NCBI GenBank assembly: GCA_958405195.1
Contig: CATYDM010000017.1
Span: forward strand, 1 to 36,267
Origin: an uncultured Collinsella sp.
Lineage (GTDB): Bacteria; Actinomycetota; Coriobacteriia; Coriobacteriales; Coriobacteriaceae
Reading direction: 5' to 3'
Length of the DNA stretch: 36,267 nt
This document shows positions 15,623-22,528 of this stretch, piece after piece (positions within the stretch are counted from its first letter, which is position 1; every line of letters starts with the position of its first letter). A model generated the notes under the pieces. It had not been told where the DNA came from and made no database searches. It was given only the letters and a program-made list of their open reading frames with translations. Position numbers and translations under genes: made by a program.

Positions 15623-17023
15623 ACCCGAAAATGTGCGAACCCGTGCGATGTTAAGTCGTGCGGGTTCGTTGCGTTCGTCGTCGCAGTAGAGCGTGGCCAC
15701 GCACTCCTCCGGCGTCACCATCACCTGATAGACAAAGGAATCGAGCACGGCCGCGTCGTCCATCCCGCCGCCGCACTGGAGGAAGTCCGCGAACTCCTCG
15801 GGGTCGATGCGCGCCTCGTCGTAGGAGGCCAGATCGCGCTCGGCGCGGGCCTTCTGGGCCTGAAGCTGGGCTATGCGGTCGGTGAACTCGGGCATCACGA
15901 TGCCCTGCTCGATAGCGGCCATGATGTTCTGGAGGCCGTTCTCGGCCTTGCGCTTCGACGCCATGGCCCGCCTGCGCGCGTCGGCTATCTCCGGCTCCGG
16001 CTCGTCCCAGAGCATGTGGGATATGCGGAGGGCTGTCTCGCGGTCGCGCAGCATCCCCCTGATGGCCTCGGCCAGCTCGTGCTCGAGCCAGTCGCGCCGG
16101 ACTGGCTTGGCCCCGCAGCGGCAGCCGTAATACTCGTACTTGACGTTCTTCTTGCCACGGCCAGACGTCCCGGCCATGTTGTGGCCGCACTCCGAGCAGA
16201 TCGCCCTGCCGGACAGCGCGAACGCTCCCCAGTCCTCCGAGGCCCGGCGCTTCTTCGGCTTCACCTCCTGCGCCATAGCGAAGGTCACCTTGTCGATAAT
16301 CTGGGGCATGCCGCCCTCCACCTCTATCCCACCCCACGAGTAGAAGCCCGTGTACTTCCTGTTGTGGAGCATCTGGTACACCATCGAGTATCCGCACGGC
16401 CTGCCCGTCCTAGTGGTCACGCCGCGCCGCGCGAAGTCGCTGGCGATGGAGTCGACCGGCTCGTGGTCGCAGGAGCGCCGGAACGCCTCGCGCACTATCG
16501 CGGCCTCGTCCTCGTTCACCACGTACTCGTCGTCATCGTTGCGGCCGTAACCGTAGACGCGCACGCCGTTGGTTTTGCACTTGAGGGCGTTGCCCTCCAT
16601 CCCGCGCCGCGTCCTCATGGAGGTCTTGACCGACTCCACGGCCGCGAGGCCCTCGTAAATCTTCTCGATCAGGATGCGCTCGGGGCCGTCCGGCATGGCC
16701 TCCATGGCCGACACGACCTCGACGCCCTTCCTGCGCAGCTCGTGCTTGTACGCGGGCGCGTCGTACTCGTCGCGCGAGAAGCGGTCCATCATATAGACCA
16801 GAACGATGTCCGACTCGCCCGCGTTGGCAATCATCTTCTGGAACTCGGGGCGGTCGTCGCTGCGGCCGCTCATGGCGTAGTCGGAGTACTCCCCGACGAT
16901 GGCGTAGCCCTCGCGCGCGCACCAGTCGCGGCAGACGCGCAGCTGGTCGTCAATCGAGGCCTCGCGCTGCTTCGAGCACGAGAAGCGGGCGTATATGACG
17001 GCGGTCTTTATATCTTCTGGCAT
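15581..17023 (-). CDS. int: Serine recombinase, probable prophage integrase
   Basis: The protein probably inserts and excises the prophage by site-specific recombination. The 480-residue chain has the resolvase-type catalytic domain, with nucleophile Ser15 in YARFS and the YMMDRFSRDEYDA motif. The Recombinase domain follows (GRPCGYSMVYQMLHNRKYTG), then a zinc ribbon (ICSECGHNMAG ... YYGCRCGAKPVRRD) and a coiled-coil-rich C-terminal part. This is the large serine recombinase layout, at the short end of its size range. The final 13 residues, WCPQRDSNPRYPP, are encoded by the complementary strand of the tRNA-Glu gene. The stop TGA is the complement of TCA in the anticodon loop. The start at 17023 is preceded by a distant GGAGGG. 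Confidence 0.92.
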   Translation of the reverse strand: MPEDIKTAVIYARFSCSKQREASIDDQLRVCRDWCAREGYAIVGEYSDYAMSGRSDDRPEFQKMIANAGESDIVLVYMMDRFSRDEYDAPAYKHELRRKGVEVVSAMEAMPDGPERILIEKIYEGLAAVESVKTSMRTRRGMEGNALKCKTNGVRVYGYGRNDDDEYVVNEDEAAIVREAFRRSCDHEPVDSIASDFARRGVTTRTGRPCGYSMVYQMLHNRKYTGFYSWGGIEVEGGMPQIIDKVTFAMAQEVKPKKRRASEDWGAFALSGRAICSECGHNMAGTSGRGKKNVKYEYYGCRCGAKPVRRDWLEHELAEAIRGMLRDRETALRISHMLWDEPEPEIADARRRAMASKRKAENGLQNIMAAIEQGIVMPEFTDRIAQLQAQKARAERDLASYDEARIDPEEFADFLQCGGGMDDAAVLDSFVYQVMVTPEECVATLYCDDERNEPARLNIARVRTFSGWCPQRDSNPRYPP

Positions 17024-17059
17024 AATCTAGGATGCCCTCCAAACGGGCGGCTATCTGGT

Positions 17060-17101
17060 AAACCCCGCAGCAGCGTTGGCGCGCTTCGACCTGCGGGGTT
17101 T
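17060..17101 (-). terminator. Hairpin between lipoprotein and integrase genes
   Basis: AAACCCCGCA at 17060-17069 pairs exactly with TGCGGGGTTT at 17092-17101. On the minus strand it lies about 10 bases past the lipoprotein stop. The T-tract is only three bases, so termination may be partial and allow some integrase read-through. Confidence 0.55.
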
Positions 17102-17111
17102 CACTTTGCCG

Positions 17112-17819
17112 CTACCAGACCTGGGCGTATACCTCGAACGAGGAGTGCTCGGGCATGTTGAAGCAGGAAATCTCGAACGGCTCGGACTCGCCCTTGGACG
17201 GGGTATCGACGAACGTCGTGTTTCCGTAGTTGATGGCCCCGGAGGCGTCGCGAGCAATCACGGAGACGGCGACCTGGCTGTACTGTTTCTTGTCCAGATC
17301 GTAGTTGGCGGTCAACTCGCCTGTGTACGAGACGCCGCCGTACGAGTCAGGCACCTCTGCCGTGTTCGATACGGTAAAGGCGTCTTCGTCCAGCGTCTGG
17401 CTGTCTACCCAGCTCGGCTCATTCGCCTTAAACTCGACCGTTGCGGGGGCGGTGCCGTTTCCCGCCTGGAAACCGTAGTGTACGGTCTCACCGGGGAGGA
17501 CGACGAACAGGGTCTGCTTGTCGGAGAAGACGATGGAGCCGTCCTCGGCCTTGCCCGTTATCGTCACCGTAGGCATCTGGGCCTCGACGTCCTTGTTGGT
17601 GTTCTTCAGCGCGAAGCCGTAGTAGACCCATCCGTCGCCGACCACCGACCAGCCGGACTCGGTAATCTCCAATGGTTTCGGTTCGCTCCGATTCTCGACC
17701 TCCTTGGACTCGCCAGACGATTGCTGACCGGAACCGGCTTGTTGCTCGCCGGAGCATCCGACAAGCGGCGCTAGCGAAGCCGTGGCCATAGCGGCCAGGA
17801 ACGTTCTGCGGGTAATCAT
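17112..17819 (-). CDS. Prophage Tat-type lipoprotein, lysogenically expressed candidate
   Basis: The 235-residue protein begins MITRRTFLAAMATASLAPLV then GC. This is a twin-arginine motif and a lipobox with Cys22, so it is probably exported folded and anchored to the outer face of the membrane. A Gly/Ser/Gln/Glu-rich spacer follows. The rest looks like a beta-sandwich with alternating beta strands (WVYYGFALKNTNKD, QYSQVAVSVIARDASG), similar in style to DUF4352 or FxLYD-type lipoproteins. It starts 3 bases after the repressor stop, with AAGGAG inside that junction, so it is co-transcribed with the repressor and expected to be made in the lysogen. A superinfection-exclusion or host-modifying role is plausible but unproven. 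Confidence 0.85.
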   Translation of the reverse strand: MITRRTFLAAMATASLAPLVGCSGEQQAGSGQQSSGESKEVENRSEPKPLEITESGWSVVGDGWVYYGFALKNTNKDVEAQMPTVTITGKAEDGSIVFSDKQTLFVVLPGETVHYGFQAGNGTAPATVEFKANEPSWVDSQTLDEDAFTVSNTAEVPDSYGGVSYTGELTANYDLDKKQYSQVAVSVIARDASGAINYGNTTFVDTPSKGESEPFEISCFNMPEHSSFEVYAQVW

Positions 17820-17822
17820 GGG

Positions 17823-18161
17823 TTACTCCTTCCCCTGCGCCGCCCGCAGCTCGCGGGCGACAGCCAATAAGACATGCTTGTGCGGCGACGTAAGGTCGCG
17901 GTACGTGTCGACGAGATCGCGCTCATCGTTTGAGATTGGTGCCAAATCACCGCTCTCGCCGTAGAAGTCAGCTATGTCGACATCGAACAGTCGGCAGAGC
18001 CTGATCATGGTGTCGGCGTCTGGCTGGCCGCGCCCGACCTCCCATGCGCTAACTGTCTTACCGCTCTTACCTATGGCATTGCCTATGTCTTCAACACTTA
18101 GGTCCTTCTCCAGGCGGAACTTCTTGATGTTATCCGCGATGCAGCGCCTTACAGGCTCCAT
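17823..18161 (-). CDS. CI-like XRE repressor of the prophage
   Basis: The 112-residue protein has an N-terminal helix-turn-helix at about 9-66 (LSVEDIGNAIGKSGKTVSAW, then DADTMIRLCRLFDVDIADFY) and a short C-terminal helical tail. There is no S24 peptidase domain, so it is not expected to be cleaved through RecA as lambda CI is. It faces the Cro-like gene across a 150-base operator region, the classic immunity layout. The ATG at 18161 is preceded by TAGGAGGAGCC. It is co-transcribed with the downstream lipoprotein gene. Confidence 0.88.
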   Translation of the reverse strand: MEPVRRCIADNIKKFRLEKDLSVEDIGNAIGKSGKTVSAWEVGRGQPDADTMIRLCRLFDVDIADFYGESGDLAPISNDERDLVDTYRDLTSPHKHVLLAVARELRAAQGKE

Positions 18162-18186
18162 GGCTCCTCCTAACGTCGCTATCTGA

Positions 18187-18294
18187 AGTATAGGGCATGT
18201 GTAGGCAAAAAACTACGTTTTGTAGGAAATAATTCTATATACCGGCTAGACTTCCTACATTTTTGCGGTAGTATTCAGGTCGTACCTACAAAAC
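18187..18294. promoter_or_regulatory. Prophage immunity operator and divergent promoters
   Basis: Half-sites related to CCTACAAAAC recur. It is exact on the minus strand at 18217-18226 and exact on the plus strand at 18285-18294, with CCTACA-type variants at 18200-18206 (minus) and 18254-18259 (plus). A candidate rightward promoter is TAGACT (18247-18252), 16 bases, TAGTAT (18269-18274). A leftward -10 TATACT lies at 18187-18192. The half-sites overlap or flank both, as expected for CI/Cro control. Confidence 0.65.
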
Positions 18295-18311
18295 CTAGGA
18301 AAGGAGAACAG

Positions 18312-18509
18312 ATGAAGGCATACGAGGTTATTGGCGCAGCCGTCCAGGAGCGCGGCATCCCGTGCACCGAGCTGGCGCGCCGCACGAACATCAACGCCGA
18401 GCTTCTGCGCCGCAGCCTGAACGGCGAGCGCAAGATCGCCGCAGACGAGTTCGTATCGCTTTGCGCAGAGCTCGACCTGACGCTCGACGACTTCAAGGCG
18501 GTGGCGTAA
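18312..18509 (+). CDS. Cro-like HTH protein
   Basis: The 65-residue single-domain XRE protein (CTELARRTNINAELLRRSLN then ERKIAADEFVSLCAELDLTL) is the first gene of the rightward early operon and opposes the CI-like repressor. An AAAGGAG site is 5-6 bases before the ATG. By position and size it is the likely Cro equivalent that favours lytic growth. Its stop overlaps the next start as TAATG. Confidence 0.85.
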   Translation: MKAYEVIGAAVQERGIPCTELARRTNINAELLRRSLNGERKIAADEFVSLCAELDLTLDDFKAVA

Positions 18510-18589
18510 TGCCCCGCAACCAAAGGCTCGACATCATGCGCCGGAAGTTGCAGCGCCGCTTCAAGACTTGGAAGGGACGCCGGGCGTAA
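18509..18589 (+). CDS. 26-residue basic peptide, translationally coupled
   Basis: The reading frame MPRNQRLDIM to KGRRA overlaps its neighbours at both ends by TAATG, exactly filling the space between two coupled genes. It is highly basic (about ten Arg/Lys). I do not recognise a family. Coupling suggests it is translated, but it could merely be a link for ribosome re-initiation. Confidence 0.45.
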   Translation: MPRNQRLDIMRRKLQRRFKTWKGRRA

Positions 18590-18981
18590 TGACGTGGACG
18601 AGCAGCGAAGTCCGCTACCTCGAGGAGCACGCCGGGGACGGGGCCGTGGCCATAGCCGAGGCCCTCGGCAAGACGGCGAGGGCAGTGGAGGTCCAGGCGT
18701 CGAAATACGGACTCTCACTCCGCAGGCGCTGGATATGCCCGCGTTGCGGGCGGCAGACCTTCAAGCCGCTATCTAGCCGGACCGGATGGTGCGTCTCCTG
18801 CACAAGGGAGCAGCGCGCCTCCGAGATCGCCGAGCAGGTGCGGGCGATGGAGGAGGAGGTGAGGAGGGAGGACCGCGTGAACAAGGAGCGGCAGCGGCTC
18901 TACAGCCGCAAATACCGCGCAAAACGCCAAATCGACGAGAAGTTTTCGAGAAGCGATACCCAAGAAACGGAGGAAGAATGA
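18589..18981 (+). CDS. HTH plus zinc-ribbon early phage protein
   Basis: The 130-residue protein starts with a Myb/SANT-like or GcrA-like helical unit (WTSSEVRYLEEHAGDG, then IAEALGKTARAVEVQASKYG). A zinc ribbon follows (CPRCGRQTFKPL then GWCVSCTREQR), and then a long charged helix. This suggests a small DNA-binding regulator of early phage genes. The start overlaps the previous stop as TAATG and is preceded by GAAGGGA. The stop overlaps the next start by ATGA. Confidence 0.7.
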   Translation: MTWTSSEVRYLEEHAGDGAVAIAEALGKTARAVEVQASKYGLSLRRRWICPRCGRQTFKPLSSRTGWCVSCTREQRASEIAEQVRAMEEEVRREDRVNKERQRLYSRKYRAKRQIDEKFSRSDTQETEEE

Positions 18982-19259
18982 CCCCTCAAAACAGATACGC
19001 GGGCACCCCCAGCAACCACACCAAGAGCGCCCGCACGTCCAACAGGACTCCCCGCATCGTAGCACGCGAGGGCTACCGCCTGCCAGCGCAGGAGCAGGCC
19101 GACAGGCAGAAGGACGCCTTCAGGGCCGGGCTTCTGATCGGTATCACCGTGACGGCGCTCGCGATGTGCGCGCTGCTGTGGCTCTGGATTATCCCGACCA
19201 TGGACGGCGCGGTGCACAGCGCGCAGGCCGCATACGAGGCGGTGGGCGTGCATGCGTAA
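18978..19259 (+). CDS. Small single-span membrane protein
   Basis: The 93-residue protein has a hydrophilic, basic N-terminus of about 50 residues, then one membrane span (GLLIGITVTALAMCALLWLW) and a short tail. No signal peptidase site is evident. The ATG overlaps the preceding stop (ATGA) and follows GGAGGAAG. It does not match a family I know; roles in superinfection control or membrane attachment of phage replication are guesses. Confidence 0.65.
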   Translation: MTPQNRYAGTPSNHTKSARTSNRTPRIVAREGYRLPAQEQADRQKDAFRAGLLIGITVTALAMCALLWLWIIPTMDGAVHSAQAAYEAVGVHA

Positions 19260-19587
19260 CGACGAGCGCTACAAGCCGAAGCCCCAGAGCGGCCAGCTCG
19301 AGATTTTCGGCCTCGAGGCCAAGGGCGAGGCCGACGCCGAGGACGCGCGCCGCTGGATTGACGAGAACCCCGGCGCATGGAACTACATGGTCGAGAACGC
19401 CGTGAGGCTCTCCAAGAAGGGCTACGTGAGCGCCAACTACCTCGTCAACATGGTCCGCAACGAGCTGCACGTGGGCGTGCGCAACGGCCTCGCGCCGTCA
19501 TTCGCCCGAATCATGGAGGCGCGCTACCCCAGCCTCAAGGACGCCTTCAACAAGCACCGCTCGCAGAGTGACGGGTTCACGGCATGA
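19252..19587 (+). CDS. Unknown early phage protein
   Basis: This soluble 111-residue protein has an acidic N-terminal half followed by a helical core (NYMVENAVRLSKKGYVSANY, then a segment ending ARIMEARYPSLKDAF). It overlaps the membrane-protein gene by 8 bases and ends ATGA against the next frame. Position beside rusA suggests a DNA-metabolism accessory role. No motif is recognised. Confidence 0.65.
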   Translation: MRNDERYKPKPQSGQLEIFGLEAKGEADAEDARRWIDENPGAWNYMVENAVRLSKKGYVSANYLVNMVRNELHVGVRNGLAPSFARIMEARYPSLKDAFNKHRSQSDGFTA

Positions 19588-19613
19588 GCTGGGTAAGGCA
19601 CAGGGAGCGCTCC

Positions 19614-20045
19614 ATGACCTTCCAGCTCGAGCTGGAGAAGATCGTGGGCAAGGAGCGTCACCGGACCGACCCGCGAACCGGACGCAACTACACCCCGAAG
19701 CAGACGAGGCTCGCCGAGGAGGCCGTACGCAAGGCCTACAGGGCCGAGCACGAGGACCACGGGGACTTCGACGGAATCGTGACCGTCGCCATCGAGACCT
19801 TCAGGCCACTGGCCAAGAGCAACCCGAAGTACTGGGCGGGCCGCGCCGACCTCGGCAAGCCCGACTGGGACAACATCGGCAAGCTCATATGCGACGCGCT
19901 CAACGGCGTCGCGTACACGGACGACGCCCACGTTGTGATGGGTGGCGTCAAGAAGGGATGCCGCACGCCATACGGCACGCCGCCGCTGGCAAAGGTGTGC
20001 ATCACCCATTTCACCGAGGAATACATAAAGGAGAAAAAGAAATGA
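19614..20045 (+). CDS. rusA: RusA-type Holliday junction resolvase
   Basis: RusA cleaves four-way DNA junctions during phage recombination. The diagnostic segment KPDWDNIGKLICDALNGVAY, then TDDAHV, carries the clustered acidic residues (three Asp) that bind Mg2+, and the C-terminal Lys-rich tail is usual. The ATG at 19614, giving 143 residues, has AGGGAG in good position. An in-frame ATG at 19584, which overlaps the preceding stop as ATGA, would add 10 residues and cannot be excluded. The gene belongs to the recombination cassette with ERF and SSB. Confidence 0.88.
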   Translation: MTFQLELEKIVGKERHRTDPRTGRNYTPKQTRLAEEAVRKAYRAEHEDHGDFDGIVTVAIETFRPLAKSNPKYWAGRADLGKPDWDNIGKLICDALNGVAYTDDAHVVMGGVKKGCRTPYGTPPLAKVCITHFTEEYIKEKKK

Positions 20046-20362
20046 ACGACAAGTACTTCGACGCCAACCTCTTCGAGGAACTCCCGGCGGACCACTTCCA
20101 CAAGAAGGTGCTCGAGCACGCCACCTGCATCGCTAGCAACCTCATGTTCGATGCGGCCCACCCCGACCACACCGGCGGCGTGAGGAGCGCCAACGCCTAC
20201 CACATGATGATTGCGCTGTGCGAGGCCGGGCTCGCGAAGCTCGACGAGAAGGACGTGGCCGAAAGCCGCGAGTTCGTCGCCAAGGTGCTCACGCCCATCG
20301 CCAAGGAGAACGAGCGCGAGATGTGCCGCGAGTTCATGGCCGCCATCTTCGGCATCAAATAG
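20042..20362 (+). CDS. Unknown acidic early phage protein
   Basis: This 106-residue helical, His- and Glu-rich soluble protein (LPADHFHKKVLEHATCIASN; MCREFMAAIFGIK) is preceded by a strong AAAGGAG. It overlaps rusA by a few bases. I see no known motif. Confidence 0.7.
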   Translation: MNDKYFDANLFEELPADHFHKKVLEHATCIASNLMFDAAHPDHTGGVRSANAYHMMIALCEAGLAKLDEKDVAESREFVAKVLTPIAKENEREMCREFMAAIFGIK

Positions 20363-20371
20363 GAGGCATCT

Positions 20372-20629
20372 ATGGAACCCATGGAGATCAGGGCCAACTT
20401 CAAGCAGGCGACGGTCAAGGGCGGCACGGCCGTGCTGCAGCTCGAGATTCTGACGAGCGACGCCAACGCCTTCCCCATCCTCAAGCTCTCCGGCAAGCCC
20501 GTCGTCCTGACGGTGGCCGACATCCAGGACGAGCCGCCGCTCGACTACGACGAGGAGGACGAGGGCGAGCCGCTCCCGTTCGACCGACCGGCGAACGTGG
20601 ACGCGGAGACGGAGAGGTCTACGAGGTAA
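20372..20629 (+). CDS. Unknown small phage protein
   Basis: The 85-residue protein has a short beta-rich core (MEIRANFKQATVKGGTAVLQ; FPILKLSGKPVVLTVADI) and a very acidic tail (DYDEEDEGEPLPFD). Proteins of this style next to ERF genes are common in Gram-positive phages, but I cannot name a function. The AGGAGG ribosome site is good. Confidence 0.65.
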   Translation: MEPMEIRANFKQATVKGGTAVLQLEILTSDANAFPILKLSGKPVVLTVADIQDEPPLDYDEEDEGEPLPFDRPANVDAETERSTR

Positions 20630-20666
20630 TCATAGACGAGGCGCGAATGATTGGAGACGATGAGTA

Positions 20667-21149
20667 ATGGAGTACACGCAGGACGAGAGGCTGGCCGTGC
20701 TCACGGCCATGCAGAAGCAGATTGAGCCCGCGCTCGAGGAGGCCAAGGCCATCGCGCGGCAGGAGATCATGGAGGGCTTCGCCGAGACCCACACCGACCG
20801 CCGCGCCATCATCGTCGGCGACGAGAAGGTCGGCGAGATCGGCATCAGCTACAGCAAGGCGGCCCCGGTAATCCTCAAGGAGCGCATGGACGAGGCCGTG
20901 GCCTTCCTCGACTCCATCGGCATGGTGGACATCGTGCCCAAGAAGGGCTGGGAGGCCCACTTCGCCAAGGCCGGGGACAAGGTCGTGTGCACCGACACGG
21001 GCGAGACGGTCGACTGGGCCATGTGGTGCCCCAAGTCGCCAAAGACCGCAGCGGTACGCGGCTGCGCCCCCGAGGACGTCATGCAGGCGCTCGGCCCGCG
21101 CGTCGAGGGAATGAGCGCGGCCGCCCTGCTCGGGGACGGTGAGCTGTGA
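20667..21149 (+). CDS. Unknown phage protein upstream of ERF
   Basis: This soluble 160-residue protein has a helical N-terminus (QKQIEPALEEAKAIARQEIM) and a C-terminal portion with CTDTGETVDWAMWCPKSPKT. Its start overlaps a TAA (TAATG) and its stop overlaps the ERF start. Location in the recombination module suggests a partner of ERF or a nuclease-control protein (inference only). Confidence 0.65.
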   Translation: MEYTQDERLAVLTAMQKQIEPALEEAKAIARQEIMEGFAETHTDRRAIIVGDEKVGEIGISYSKAAPVILKERMDEAVAFLDSIGMVDIVPKKGWEAHFAKAGDKVVCTDTGETVDWAMWCPKSPKTAAVRGCAPEDVMQALGPRVEGMSAAALLGDGEL

Positions 21150-21820
21150 TGGCCGAGGAGATGACCATGGTCCAGGCGGTGCAGCCGGATACGTTCGACC
21201 CGTCCGCGATGTTCACCCAGCTGCTCGCGGAGGCGCAGTCCGAGATGGTCAACCCCACCAAGAGCAAGACGGGCCAGAAGGGATACCAGACCTACTCGTA
21301 CTCCCCGCTCGACTTGGTCCTGAACATCATCAGGCCGCCGCTGAACAAGCGCGGAATCTTCTTCTACCAGCGCTCCGAGGTCGCCGCCAACGGCGCAGGC
21401 ATGCTCCTGAACACCATCGTGGCCTACGGGAACGAGGAGCGCGTGCTCGACGTGAAGCCCTACGAGTACGCCAGCGACCCGCAGGAGTTCGGCAAGCGCG
21501 AGACCTACGCCCGCCGGTACTCCGCGCTCATGGCCTTCGGTCTCGTGGGCGAGGAGGACACCGACGGCGACACAGGCCCCAAGGAGACCAAGGAGAAGGC
21601 CCCGACGAAGCCGCGCCCGAGCAAGCGCAAGGTGATGCTCGCCAAGATAGCGAAGCTCAAGGCCGAGTGCATGCAGAACGGCGTCAAGGAGGAGGGCCTC
21701 CGCGCGTACGAGGAGGCCAACTTCGGCACCGACGACACGACCAAGCTCACCGACAGGCAGCTCGAGGAGCTTGGCAAGCATCTGGCCCAGATGGCCAGGG
21801 ACAGTAAGGAGATCGACTAG
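21149..21820 (+). CDS. ERF-family single-strand annealing protein
   Basis: ERF proteins anneal complementary single strands for phage recombination and genome circularisation. The hallmark block is present: YSPLDLVLNIIRPPLNKRGI, GMLLNTIVAYGNEER and FGKRETYARRYSALMAFGLV, ending GEEDTDGD. A Lys-rich linker and a C-terminal helical domain follow. The protein is 223 residues from ATG 21149. A GTG one codon earlier is equally possible. It is coupled to the SSB gene downstream, the usual recombination pair. Confidence 0.9.
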   Translation: MAEEMTMVQAVQPDTFDPSAMFTQLLAEAQSEMVNPTKSKTGQKGYQTYSYSPLDLVLNIIRPPLNKRGIFFYQRSEVAANGAGMLLNTIVAYGNEERVLDVKPYEYASDPQEFGKRETYARRYSALMAFGLVGEEDTDGDTGPKETKEKAPTKPRPSKRKVMLAKIAKLKAECMQNGVKEEGLRAYEEANFGTDDTTKLTDRQLEELGKHLAQMARDSKEID

Positions 21821-22197
21821 TGAGCAGCGGAATCAACACGGTCGCCATCAGCGGCAACCTCGGGCGCGACCCCGAGCTGAGGGCCACGCAGACGGGCACG
21901 CAGGTGCTCCGGTTCTCGGTGTGCGTCAACGAGCGCCGCAAGGTCGGCGACGAGTGGCAGGACGTGCCCAACTGGGTCGACGTGACCGTTTTCGGCAAGC
22001 GCGCCGAGGCGCTCAACCGCTACCTGTCCAAGGGCACGCACGTGTGCGTCCAGGGCAGGCTGCGCCAGAGCAAGTGGGAGAAGGACGGCCAGAAGCACAG
22101 CCGCCTCGAGGTGATCGCGGACAACGTCACGTTCTCCGGCGGTGCCAAGCGCGACGACGTGCCCGACGAGGTCTACGACGACGATTGCCCGTTCTAA
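21820..22197 (+). CDS. ssb: Single-stranded DNA-binding protein
   Basis: The 125-residue OB-fold SSB has the conserved VAISGNLGRDPELRATQTGT start, the VPNWVDVTVFGKRAEAL core and the acidic tip DDDCPF, which normally recruits partner proteins. The disordered linker is unusually short. GTG at 21820 overlaps the ERF stop (TAGTG) and is preceded by AAGGAG. Confidence 0.96.
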   Translation: MSSGINTVAISGNLGRDPELRATQTGTQVLRFSVCVNERRKVGDEWQDVPNWVDVTVFGKRAEALNRYLSKGTHVCVQGRLRQSKWEKDGQKHSRLEVIADNVTFSGGAKRDDVPDEVYDDDCPF

Positions 22198-22206
22198 GGA
22201 GTGAAG

Positions 22207-22527
22207 ATGGAGCAGTATTCGATTCTCGACCTCGCGCTCGAGGTCTACATCCCGGGCGCTCACGGCTACGGGTGCACCGAGTGCAGGTGCGTCTACACGG
22301 TCATCAACGGCCAGGCGCTACTTGTCGAGGCAAAGGTCAAGCGCTCGCGCGGCAACGACGCCGAGCCGAAGGTCAACAAGAAGCGCCTGCAGCGCGTGGC
22401 CATGTGCTTCGCCGCCGACCATCCCGAGGTCGAGGCCATCAGCTTCGACGTGCTCGAGGTGATCGTGGGCAGCGAGGCCACCCTGACGTTCAACGCGGCC
22501 AAGGCCGCCTTCACCTGGGAGCGATGA
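22207..22527 (+). CDS. YraN/UPF0102-like putative nuclease
   Basis: The 106-residue protein matches the UPF0102 (YraN) pattern. A strand ending in LLVEAKVKRSRG corresponds to FVEVKtR. A Lys/Arg helix follows (VNKKRLQRVAMCFAADHPEV), and then ISFDVLEVIVG corresponds to rFDVveV. The fold is of the Holliday-junction-resolvase / PD-(D/E)xK type. The usual upstream E-I-D acid pair reads E-C-R, so activity may be reduced or the residues may have shifted. The ATG at 22207 has AAGGAG at ideal spacing; a GTG six bases earlier is too close to it. The recombination cassette context supports a DNA-processing role. Confidence 0.6.
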   Translation: MEQYSILDLALEVYIPGAHGYGCTECRCVYTVINGQALLVEAKVKRSRGNDAEPKVNKKRLQRVAMCFAADHPEVEAISFDVLEVIVGSEATLTFNAAKAAFTWER

Positions 22528-22528
22528 C

